A stretch of DNA of 64,000 nucleotides from Bidens hawaiensis. Lineage: Eukaryota > Streptophyta > Magnoliopsida > Asterales > Asteraceae. A program made the position numbers and the translations under genes. This document shows positions 22,581 through 32,983 of this stretch, piece after piece. The first letter of the stretch is position 1, and every line of letters starts with the position of its first letter. The DNA lies in assembly GCA_021521415.1 (NCBI GenBank), contig JAIQDT010000061.1, forward strand, positions 3,286,001-3,350,000, given 5' to 3'. Under the pieces are notes generated by a model that saw nothing but the letters and a program-made list of their open reading frames with translations, was not told where the DNA came from and did not search any database.

Positions 22581-22620
22581 TGGCTTATGATACCATATTT
22601 GATTTATTCCTTGATATTTT
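22581..22620 (-). other. Copia A primer-binding site next to a very short LTR remnant
   Basis: TGGTATCATAAGCC on the minus strand (22594-22581) is a tRNA-iMet-type primer site. It is preceded directly by TCAAGGAATAAATCAAATA, which matches the start of the 3' LTR at 5774-5750. Only about 25 bp of LTR-like sequence is present before unrelated flank, so most of the 5' LTR seems to be missing. Confidence 0.5.
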
Positions 22621-22652
22621 TTATATATTGCCATTATATCATAATAACATAA

Positions 22653-22684
22653 CTAGGATAGAGTCCGTGTAATACACGGGTGGT
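22653..22684 (-). mobile_element. Helitron-type 3' terminus
   Basis: On the minus strand a hairpin (CCCGTGTATTACACGG, stem around TATTA) is followed after about nine bases by CTAG and then T. This is the hairpin plus CTRR-T ending of plant Helitrons. The matching 5' TC end was not located, so the size is unknown. It probably extends toward higher coordinates. Confidence 0.5.
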
Positions 22685-24512
22685 TGAAACACAACAAAAA
22701 AGTTAAATTTAGTAACATACATGATAACATAAGTTATAGATTCATAATATATTAATAATGATAAACCAAATTTTATAAATCATAAATCTCTAAAAGCCTC
22801 TTTGAATACAAAATTGGATGTTAACTTAATTGTTTAATGATTTTCTGGTATTAATTAACAATATATCATTTATAAGTCAAAAATCCAACACAGTAACTAC
22901 TTAAATAGAGTTGGTAAGCATCTTTAATTTGAAACATGATGTCCTGGGTTTGAGACTTGTATCACACAATAATTTGTTTTTCAAAATTTTACAAAGTGTT
23001 ATCTTCATATGAAGATGGTTGTATTTGAAGAGACATCGGGTCATGGGTTATAACATAACTAAACGGGTTAATGTCCCATATTGTGTTTAGAAGAAGAAAT
23101 GATAAAATAGGAAACTGCTCACATGACATCTATATGGTATCCTATGTGGAAGCCCTTGAATAATGTCATGTGAAAAAATCATGTTGCTTTATACTCATCA
23201 TTGTTAAACGAGTTGCATGGTTGTGTTACTTAGCGGCTTAATAGTAGGCCTTTCTTAGGCATAAAACATCAAATCTAGAGTAATATTACTACCATAAAAG
23301 TTGTACCTCATAATTTTCAAAATTCTCAAAAAGAATCTGCACTGCACCACTTAACAAATATATAACAACACCTAGAAAAACTATTTTCTTTAATTTACAA
23401 ATTTGTCTAAACATGAGGGGGGAAAAAATTCTAGGCTTGTAGAAGAAACTGATTTGACTTAAAAAAATGACCGATTTCTTTAATTTGCATATATCTTTTT
23501 ACAATTGAACCGTTGACCTATAACTCAGAGCCATGCTCTTATGCCTTTGCTTTACAGTTTATATGAAACAACATATAACTAAAAACTTTAATACTTTTTA
23601 CTGAAACTGCATTTTTACATTTAACTGGATGGGTGCAGATTCTTGTTCTCCTCTATAGCTATGCACGAGCCCTTGTAGATGATTGTGATATGCCAAATAT
23701 AAAGCTTTTCAGTGTTTAGCTTTACTGTATTCTTTTGTTCATAACCGAACAACCTTCAACTCATTCTTTGTACTGTAGTTCTAAGATTACCAAATCAATA
23801 ACAAAAGTAAAAAAAAAAAACTATGAAAACAAAAATTGAGAACACACAGATAAAACAATCTTCACTATCAATTGAAACTTGTAAACAAAATCATGTCTAT
23901 ACATAATAAAGTCAAGAATAAAAAGCATAGTAGGCAAATAGAGAACTATAAATATAGTAGTCTCCATATTGCAATTCTTGCATAGCACTAACCAAAATAT
24001 TAATAGCAACTAATCTCTCCCGCTATTCCCAAATGACCTCAAAGCCTTCATCGTCGTTCAAACAGTAGCACCATCGTTGAGAAGCGTTTGATCAAAATGC
24101 CAAACTCCTAATATTTTTAAACACTTTACTTTTGGCTACCATACTATTTATAGACACCGCCTAAAATATAAAATTAAAAGTTAAAACTACTAAATTTATC
24201 ACGTCATGTGCTAACTCTTTCCTATTGAGCAAGGTATTTAAATATTTTTTTATCAGCTCGACCTTGTAAAAAAACACTATCAACTATGATTCAACATCAG
24301 AATTTATAAAGTGAAATTTATAATTCTACATACTCACCCAAGAACTCGCATTCAACAAAATCAGCTAATTGCACATCATGGTTCTTCCGTTCTTGTTGGC
24401 TACCTGTTCTCGTCAAATATCATAATTCAGAAACACAAATCACACATTTTACCATCAACAAAATGCAAAAAAGTTTTGTCAAACTGCGTACAAGTGTAGG
24501 GTTTGTCATTTG
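22685..24512. other. Intergenic or Helitron-internal DNA, no gene
   Basis: AT-rich, no convincing ORF. At 22905-22975 AGTTGGTAAGC and, about 35 bp on, GGTTTGAGACTT resemble the A and B boxes of a tRNA-derived RNA polymerase III promoter, so a decayed SINE is possible. Nothing else was recognised. Confidence 0.4.
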
Positions 24513-25301
24513 TTAGTTTCTCAAGTGACAATGCAAGATCCTTGGTGTCTCTGAAGCTACTGAGTTGAAGTCTGAGGGTTCTTTAACTATTGGATGTAAT
24601 TGTTGAGACCTTGTGGATAGATTGCTCATGGGAGCCACCAAAGCATTTGTCACTGGGAAACTTGGTCTCTCTTCTTTAATCATCTCGTTTTCAATCATCT
24701 CATGTTCAGCAGCTTGTAGGAATGAGATGACATCATCCAATTTAAAGTTGGAAAAATTCACTTTTTCTTTGATAAACTTGCTAGTAGTGTACCACTCCCC
24801 CGACAATGAAGAAATTAGCTTCTTGTTCAACTCAAAATTAGATATCTGTAGATCTGTAGTCCTAATTTCATTCACTATAGCAATAAATCTCTGAAGTACT
24901 GACTTCAACCTTTCTCCTTTTTTGAACTTGAACCTGTCCAATGGTTGCTTAAGCCGATCTTTCTTTATGTCTCTCAGTTCCACATTGCCTTCAAACATTT
25001 CAACCACAACATCATGCATATCCTTAGCATCAGTATGATGATTCACACTTGTCAAAATCTCCCATGATAGGCTTAGTTTCAGCATGGAGAGAGCCTTATC
25101 ATCTCTCCTCTTCATCTATCTTTCCAGCACTTGATTAGCATTTGCAGTATCAGTAGAAACATAAGGACCATTTTTTATCGAAGCCCACAGCTTCGTGTCA
25201 TTGTAGTTAACAGCGGCCTCAAACAACACCTTTCATTTTATATAATTTTCTTGCTCTAATAGTCTTGGAATCTTGTTGGTTGATACCTCTTGATCATCCA
25301 T
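24513..25301 (-). pseudogene. Copia B (Sirevirus-like): gag fragment
   Basis: The ATG at 25301 begins MDDQEVSTNKIPR, and YIK-stop-KVLFEAAV follows. From 25115 the open frame MKRRDDKALSMLKLSLSWEI continues through EMFEGNVELRDIKKDRLKQ, GERLKSVLQRFIAIVNEI and LSSLSGEWYTTSKFIKEK. It is clearly the same gag family as 46204-47295 on the plus strand. The copy is truncated before the zinc knuckle at about 24513 and has stops near 25245 and 25116. Confidence 0.85.
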
Positions 25302-25382
25302 AACTTCAACCTTCCTAGATTTTAAAGAAAGAACCTTTTTTTTAATCACAGACTTCCAACACCGTGGTCTTCAAAGAGTGTA

Positions 25383-25398
25383 CAAAGCTTTGATACCA
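25383..25398 (-). other. Copia B primer-binding site
   Basis: TGGTATCAAAGCTTTG on the minus strand, two bases after the LTR end (CCTGACA), is a tRNA-iMet-type site. Confidence 0.75.
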
Positions 25399-25400
25399 CT

Positions 25401-25540
25401 TGTCAGGACCGGGATCTTGTGTTACAAATAACAATTGACAAGAACACACACGAAATCTTAATATGAACTCTGATTATACCGACGGAATCAGTTATAATCA
25501 GGATGCTGGACAAAATACATGATTGTATAAAAACACTAAC
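25401..25540 (-). repeat. Copia B 5' LTR, part 1 (3' end of the LTR)
   Basis: On the minus strand it ends CCCGGTCCTGACA next to the primer site. It is interrupted at 25540 by the gag-only element and resumes at 36203. Confidence 0.8.
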
Positions 25541-26620
25541 TGTAACAACTCGGGTTTTCCACGAACGAATTTAAATCTTTTACCCGACTCGTTTTACGTT
25601 CGGGAAATTTTAACACTAAAAAGTATCACGTTTATCGATGAATTTCCATACAATTTATACTTATTTATTATATTTATTTAATATATATTATAAACTTTGG
25701 AAAATATACACTTTTCACCCAAAAATATACTTTAATCCTTATTTGTTTCCACCCAAATCTCCAGGGACTAAAATGCAATTTCTACATATTTTCTTTATAA
25801 TCCATTTGACCAGATTCGTAACCCGTTAACCCATGACCCGTGTACCCAATCCGCGACCCGTTTAGCTTGCTTGAGCCTCAATTTTCATTATAAACAAGGA
25901 ATTAAATCAGGTTTTGGTTGGTCTTGCTATAATCAGACTAAACAACACCATGAATTAGGAAACAAGATCAATTATAAGCCGTATTGATATATTAAGTTAA
26001 ACCGTCTTAACCTAAGACCAATTATATAACTTAGGACTAATAATAGTTCAATTACTTGCGTCTGCACATCCCTAAGACCAGCGTAAACTTAAGCCCCATA
26101 TTTAATTGAATTAACGTCGTCTCGTTGAGCCTGTTCGTCATCATCCTTTGGTCGGCGCTGTTGACTCCAATTAGGCCATGTTCAAACCTCTAATCAGGTA
26201 ATAAAAAATATGGTTGAGTTCGTTTTGATGCGTTTAACATTAACCATAACATTAATTTAACAAATACCGAACGAATTAATCAATTTCGAAATCTAGGGTT
26301 CTTGAACAAATTGGATTCTAATTAGTATTATATAAATAAAACCGTTTTCATTGCATTAACAACTGACACACCAGCGCGAGTCGCTGGTGTGTGTGTGTTA
26401 ACTTCTAGATGCCGGCCACTGGCGCGGGTTTGAGTCCCGGCCAACGATATTTTTGTTATTTTTATTTTCTTTATTACTTTACCTTGTTTTTAATGGTATA
26501 TAATATATTATAATTAATATTAAATATTAAATAAACAATATTTTGTTAAACCGACATCATAAAATAAGCGTTTCGTGTCAATTAGTTTCGTTACAAGTTT
26601 TTCGTGTATATATATATATA

Positions 26621-26942
26621 GACTAAGTATAAAATGAAAACCCACTTGAGTTATGAAAACTCTAGAAACCCATTCTCAACCACATGTTTTTAATTAATGC
26701 TTAAATCTTGTGGTCCACAATTAAAGTGAATAAAAAATGTAAATATAAATATAATTTTTTCTCTCTCCTGAAAACATATATAAAAATTAGTAAACAAATG
26801 TTAAAAAATATTAAAACATTTTTTTTTGATGTTTCGATATTTTGTATTAAATGTTACAACATATATTACATGTAACAAAAAAAAAGAAAAAAATGATGTT
26901 ACATAGGGTTTTCACAACTCAAATGAGTTTTCATTTTAACCT

Positions 26943-26947
<5 letters not shown>
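26621..26947. mobile_element. MITE of 327 bp inside the 5' LTR TA tract
   Basis: The ends are imperfect 40-bp inverted repeats. The left reads TAAAATGAAAACCCACTTGA and the right, in reverse complement, TAAAATGAAAACTCATTTGA. Both continue TGAAAAC-like inward and start near GNNTAAG/GGGTAAG outward. TA-rich DNA flanks both sides, so the exact TSD cannot be read. The corresponding site in the 3' LTR (near 32415-32460) lacks it, showing a later insertion. Confidence 0.75.

Positions 26948-27031
<84 letters not shown>
26948..27031. repeat. (TA)n microsatellite
   Basis: About 40 uninterrupted TA units directly follow the MITE. The translated Ile-Tyr repeat ORFs here are artefacts. Confidence 0.9.
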
Positions 27032-27032
<1 letters not shown>

Positions 27033-28240
27033 CTAATAGTAAACCAATATTATTTTATTAAAACTCGACACCAATATTGATGTTTCTCGTTGTAAAACGT
27101 CTTAATAAATTTGGTCATATTGATTAGATATATATAAAATAGATATATATGTGTATATCTATATATATGTATTATTTTTAACACAAAACAATAATAAATG
27201 TATTAAACGAATTAAAAGTGTTTATCATATTTTTACCATCAAATTCTTGTTAAGATTTCCAAAATATAAATTTTATGATAATTATGTAATTAAGCGTTTA
27301 TCATTATAGAACATCGCAACTCATATTTATTCAAACTAGTTATTTGTAAGTTCGATTATACGATAAACAATGATTTTTATAATTAAATGATAACGATAAT
27401 CCATAGAGATCAATCGTTCAGTTCATAACGTACCAATCATAATTGTAACTCAATCCACATCGAAATCCTAAATTCGTTATACGTATTGTGTTAGTTATAA
27501 TTCACTCATAATATTATTTAATTAGGATTCTTGTCGACAATTCTCGAAAAGCGTGATTTTCACTTACTTGTCGTATTCATTCTTGTTTGGCTTATTCGAT
27601 CCGGTGAGTTTATCATTCCCCTTTTTATACACTGTTTTCAAACGGTTTGGGGACATATGCGTACGTATTCATATTTTCATACCATATATATATATATATA
27701 TTCAAACAAATGCATACGTGTTATTGTGAGTGATTTTATCAAACATACGTGCTGCTTGTTTACTTGTGTTGCCATTCAATCAATCGCATATTAGAATTAC
27801 TATTCAATCAATCGCATAGCGGGTGTTCCTACTGGTGACCCATGCCCGATTCGCTTGGCAACGGTCTACATACTTGTTTATGGTTGGATTTTATTTACCG
27901 CACTTATCACATCATGCTTATTTATATTGTTGTGTCAAAACTGGTGATATTCTCACTCAACTTTATGTTGACAAAACTCCATTATATATGTATATGTAGG
28001 TGGCTTGTATTGAAGATTGAAGTTTGGACACGTAGACAAGACTTTAGGATATAATCAAGTTAACCTTTATTTGAACTTATGTTGTTATATTTAAACTGTT
28101 TATTGTATTATGATATTGTGTGTATAATTGAAATCAAATAATTAATTAGATATTGTCATGTTTATATCATGATAGTATCTTCGAGCTGTGAGCAATCGGA
28201 TCACGCCCCGACATTTCCGCCTTAGGTTGGGGTGTGACAG

Positions 28241-28256
28241 ATTGGTGTCAAAGCCA
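28241..28256 (+). other. Primer-binding site of the gag-only element
   Basis: ATTGGTGTCAAAGCC begins one base after the LTR end and matches the usual tRNA-Met-type primer site with one substitution. Confidence 0.7.
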
Positions 28257-29120
28257 AAGGTTATAAGATAGGTCGTTAGAAATTGTCCTAGACCTATGTG
28301 AGGAACCCTCTACGTGCTTATCTAAACTGCCTTATGTGCTATTTAATAAATTGTTTACAGCTTGCTTAGATTAATTATTTTGTTGTACTTATCTTATCTA
28401 TTTATTGCACACACACACGCAAATTCCGAGGCTATGCCTCACATTCAAAATATTTTTCTAAATATTTTATTACAGTAGATTATCTTTTATTGTGGGAAAT
28501 TCCTTAAGAATTCCCGTGTTTTATTTTGTTTCTTCACCTTGAAGCATGGGGGTTATGACAGATGTCGTACAACCATAACTTCAAGTGGTACCCGTAATCG
28601 GCTAAATGGTTTCGAGGTAAACATAACCGGCTAAACGGTTATACTTCCAATTGTGTTTTTAAGTTATTTTAAATTTATTTGATTCTTTGATTCGATATTT
28701 AGTTGGGTCGGTTAAATGCCATGTAACGCTCATGTCCGAACAACTCCATTGATTCGATAATTCACTAATTAGTTCGGTCAGTTAAATGCCATGTACACGC
28801 TCATGGGCTGACCAACTCAATTGTTTATTACTCGTTATTTGGATTGGGCCAACAAAATGCCATGGAACGCTCATGGGAGGCCAATTCACAAAATTTATGT
28901 TACTTATCTAGTTGGGCCATTCAAATTGCCATGGAAAGCTCATGTGAGGTCAACTAGTTTGATATGCTTGATTATTTTATTCTTGGAAAACCTTGTAAAC
29001 ATTGATCATACACTTAAATGCTTCAAACTCATACATATTATTTTAAATCCCGATTCGTCCTCGAGTCTTCACTAGCATTAATTCATATACATACATATAC
29101 ATACGCATCCCCATTATTTC

Positions 29121-30609
29121 ATGTCAACTCATTCCTACAACTCACCTGTCATCTTACACCTTTTCATTGTTGATCCTCATAGAATGTCTTCCCACGCTCA
29201 TCGTCGTAATCACCGTCGTTCGTCGACCCCTCGTGATCGCCGTCAGGCTGCTAGAATCACTAAGGAGTTCACTGCCTCTTTACCCGAAGTCGTGGCCCAA
29301 CTACAAAATATCAACTCCAATGGATCTGCTACTTCAGAGACACCAAACCATTACCACTACAAGAACTTCACAAGTGCTAAACCCCCCTCTTATCTTGGCG
29401 AGGAGAATGCTACAAAGCTCCTTTCCTGTTTTAAACAAATGGTGAACAAGTTTATCCATTGCGAGTGTCCGGAAGATAAGCTTACTAGGTTCGCATCGAG
29501 CGTCTTTGAAGAACAAGCTCTCACTTGGTAGAACTCTTATAAAGCCCTACATGGTGTTGAAGAAGTTTTGGCTATGACTTGGGAGGAACTTAAGGGCGCA
29601 ATGAAGAGAGTTTTGTCCCGAGCATGAACTGCAAAGGCTCGAGACGGAGTTTTAGAAGCTTAAACAAATTGGCGGTGACAATTCAACTTACTCGTACCGT
29701 TTTAAGGAACTTAGCCGGATAGTACCTCACCTTGTAACCCCTTTGGCCCGTGGTATTCGAAAGTACATTCGTGGATTGCCGACGATTTTCCGTGATACTG
29801 TGGTTAGTCGAAACCCTCTTTCCATGGAGGAAGCTATTACTCTTGCTGCTTCACTGTCTGATGACCATGTTAGAGATGGAACCCTGCCTAGTAAGGATGC
29901 TAAACCTACCCTTGACAACTCTAAAACTGATTCCTCAACCGATGCTAAGGCCGAACCCAAATCCACTAGTAATCCTTCTCACCGCAAACGTAAAGCCAAC
30001 CACCACAACTATGCTGTTAACAAAACCAACCCACAACCCTCTAACCAAGATGCTCCTAACAAGAACTATATCGGACCTTTTCTGTTATGCTCTGTTTGCA
30101 ACTACCATCACCCGCCTCAATCTCCATGTCGTTTGTGCATCAATTGCAACCGTTATGGTCACCTTACTAACACTTGCCGTGCATTGTCCGATACCCAAAC
30201 TACCCCACCTGTTCAAACCGGTATTCCTAAAACCTGTACTTGCTATAATTGTGGAGATCCTAGTCATCTTTGCAATGCGTGCCCTCGACTTATCCATGCA
30301 CATCAATCTCAAGCTATGCCTGTCCCCTGCTACACCCATAATGCAAATCAAGTCCTAACCCATCAACCATATCCACTACAAGCTCCTTTTGTCAACCAAG
30401 ACCCCTCAAACATGACTCACCCTTATCAAACTCCCTACCCGCAAGCTCAAGTTTACTCAACTCACTACAACCCAACCCCACTTATGCAAGCTGTTCAAGT
30501 TCAACCTATCCAAGCTATCCCAAATCCATCTACCGCTGCTGCTCAAGTCATCATGGTTCCAAGTACCTCAAGTGCTTCAAGTCAAGGAAATCAAGCCAAC
30601 CGTAACTGA
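29121..30609 (+). pseudogene. Gag of the gag-only element
   Basis: Starts at the ATG at 29121, or more likely 29184 (MSSHAHRRNHRRSSTPRDRRQ, basic). The capsid region includes NFTSAKPPSYLGEENATKLL and FASSVFEEQALTW, where a TAG at 29529 replaces the next residue. After a frame change around 29600-29620 and a TAG at 29653 the frame continues RFKELSRIVPHLVTPLARGI. Two cysteine clusters end it: CINCNRYGHLTNTC and CYNCGDPSHLCNAC. The tail is rich in Pro, Gln and Tyr and stops at 30607-30609. It resembles chromovirus-type gag in layout. No pol follows. Confidence 0.82.
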
Positions 30610-31358
30610 AGATCTTTGAAGATTTTGAAGTTTTTATTGCTTTATTTATTTCCATTTTAAGACTATCTTATCTTTTCTGTTTTTTGTATCGTATTGACTC
30701 TTTGGTTATTTGTGATGTTGAGTGATTTTAAATTGAACTATGTTGCACGTTTCATCTTATAAATGACATTTCCTTCTATACTTTGTTAGGCTTTTGTACT
30801 CTTACCTTATTCTCTTATCTATATCCATCATATTTCGTTATAGCGCTTGTCTCAAGAAACCTATTTTCTGTCGATCTTCCAAATCTTACTCTTAATAATC
30901 AAAAGATCTAACAAGAATTATATGGTTTTATTAATCAAACTCGAACCTTTATCACCTTTTGAATTTTAAATTATCAAAATGTTTGTTTCTTTCAAAATTA
31001 GGATTTTAAATGTTTTGTAAACCATATGATGAAACGAGTTATGCGGACCATCTGATGATAAGAGTAATTATGGTCCGGAACATAATTATTCAAGTTCTCA
31101 CATGGAAATCATAATACGTAAAATTGTGTGTCATGATTTAGAACCTAAGGTAGCTAGGGTAACGACACGATTGATGAAATGATAAGGACATGGTGGATAC
31201 GCCGTTGGTACATCCTATATATAAGTTCCCTTATCGGATTGTCATTTGAAGCGTTTCTTCGGTTATTATAAGTTCATGATATTTTCTTTAAAAAAGCTTA
31301 ACTGTTTTCAAAACGATGATGTTGTGGTTTTCCTTAATTTCGGGACGAAATTCCCTAA
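30610..31358 (+). other. Non-coding 3' region of the gag-only element
   Basis: No ORF above noise; it takes the place where pol would be expected to begin. Nothing but AT-rich sequence was seen. Confidence 0.6.
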
Positions 31359-31370
31359 AGTAGGGGAGAC
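31359..31370 (+). other. Polypurine tract of the gag-only element
   Basis: AGTAGGGGAGAC lies immediately before the 3' LTR. Confidence 0.7.
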
Positions 31371-32502
31371 CGTAACAACTCGGGTTTTCCACAAACGAAT
31401 TTATATATTTTACCCGACTTGTTTTACGTTCGGGAAATTTTAACACTAAAGAGTATCACGTTTATCGAGGAATTTCCATACAATTTATATTTATTTAATA
31501 TATATTCTAAACTTTGGAAAATATACACTTTTCACCCAAAAATATATATTAATCCTTATTTGTTTCCACCCAAATCTCCAGGGACTAAAATGCAATTTCT
31601 ACATATTTTTTTTATAATCCATTTGACCAGATCCATAACCCGTTAACCCATGACCCGTATACCCAATCCGTGACCCGTTTAGCTTGCAATTTTCGTTATA
31701 AACAAGGAATTAAATCAGGTTTGGGTAGGTTCTTACTATAATCGGCCTAAACAACTCCATAAAATAGGAAACAAGATCAATTATAAACCGTATTGATATA
31801 TTAAGTTAAACCGTCTTAACCTAAGACCAATTATATAACTTAGGACTAATAATAGTTCAATTACTTGCGTCTGCACATCCCTAAAACCAGCGTAAACTGA
31901 AGCCCCATGTTTAATTGAATTAACGTCGTCTCGTTGAGCCTGTTCGTCATCATCCTTTGGCCGGAGCTGTGGACTCCAATTAGGCCGTGTTCAAACATCT
32001 AATCAGGTAATAAAGAATATGGTTGAGTTCGTTTTTATGCGTTTAACATTAACCCTAACATTGAGTTAACAAATACTGAAAGAATTAATAAATTTCGAAA
32101 TCTAGGGTTCTTGAACAAATTGGATTCTAATTAGTATTATATAAATAAAACTGTTTTCATTCCATTAACAACTGACACACCAGCGCGAGTGGCTAGTGTG
32201 TGTGTGTTAACCTCTAGATGCCGGTCACTGGCGCGGGTTCGAGTCCCGACTAGTGATATTTTTGTTATTTTTATTTTCTTTATTACTTTAACTTGTTTTT
32301 AATGGTATATAATATATTATAATTAATATTAAATATTAAATGAACAATATTTTGTTAAACCGACATCATAAAATAAGCGTTTGGTGTCAATTAGTTTCGT
32401 TACAAGTTTTTCGTGTGTGTGTCTATATATATGTATATATATATATATGTATATATATTTTATTAATAATAAACCAATATTATTTTATTAAAACTCGACA
32501 CC

Positions 32503-32983
32503 TATTGTGTTTGAGGCTGGGGATCGGGTTATGTTGAAAGTTCCTCCTTGGAAGGGTATTATTCGTTTTCGTAAGAGGGGGAAGCTTAGTCCGAGATTCA
32601 TTGGTCCGTTCCGTATATTGTTCCGTGTTGGTGAGGTAGCGTATAGACTGGAATTGCCCGATGAGCTCGCGGGGATTCATCCTGCTTTTCACATGTCCCA
32701 TTTGAGGAAATGTTTAGCAGATGAGGAGGCCCATGTGCCTCTTGATGACATTGAGCTTCATAGTAAACTAAACTACGTTGAAGAACCTATTGCTATACGT
32801 GACCATCAGGAAAGGCGTTTGAGGAACAAGGTGGTTAGGCAGGTGAAGCTACAGTGGAGGCACCGTAGGGGTTCCGAGGCTACTTGGGAGTCCGAAGACG
32901 AGATGATGAAACTTTATCCGCAGTTGTTCCTGTCTCATCGGGATTCGGGGACGAATCCCATTCTAAGGGGGGTGGACTTGTAA
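32503..32983 (+). pseudogene. Chromovirus fragment: integrase C-terminus and chromodomain
   Basis: The open frame reads FEAGDRVMLKVPPWKG, GKLSPRFIGPFRIL, VAYRLELPDELAGIHPAFH and MSHLRKCLADEE, the integrase C-terminal GPY/F-type module. A chromodomain follows (VKLQWRHRRGSEATWESEDE). This combination marks a Ty3/Gypsy chromovirus, most like the Tekay/Del branch. The frame ends at TAA 32981-32983, two bases inside the following LTR. Everything upstream is missing, so the fragment is a 5'-truncated remnant with an intact frame. Confidence 0.88.

Larger units (their letters stand above)
25541..28239 (+). repeat. 5' LTR of the gag-only element
   Basis: 2699 bp including the MITE at 26621-26947 and a long TA tract. 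Near 26368-26390 ACACCAGCG and CGCTGGTGT form a perfect 9-bp hairpin. It is followed by GGTTTGAGTCCC, a B-box-like sequence, with a matching GGTTCGAGTCCC in the other LTR near 32238. Confidence 0.88.

Noticed and set aside
22905..22990. tRNA gene
   Set aside because: Only box-like words; no acceptor stem or anticodon arm can be folded, so at most a decayed SINE.
26851..27036. ORF ending in a long Ile-Tyr repeat
   Set aside because: Translation of the (TA)n microsatellite.
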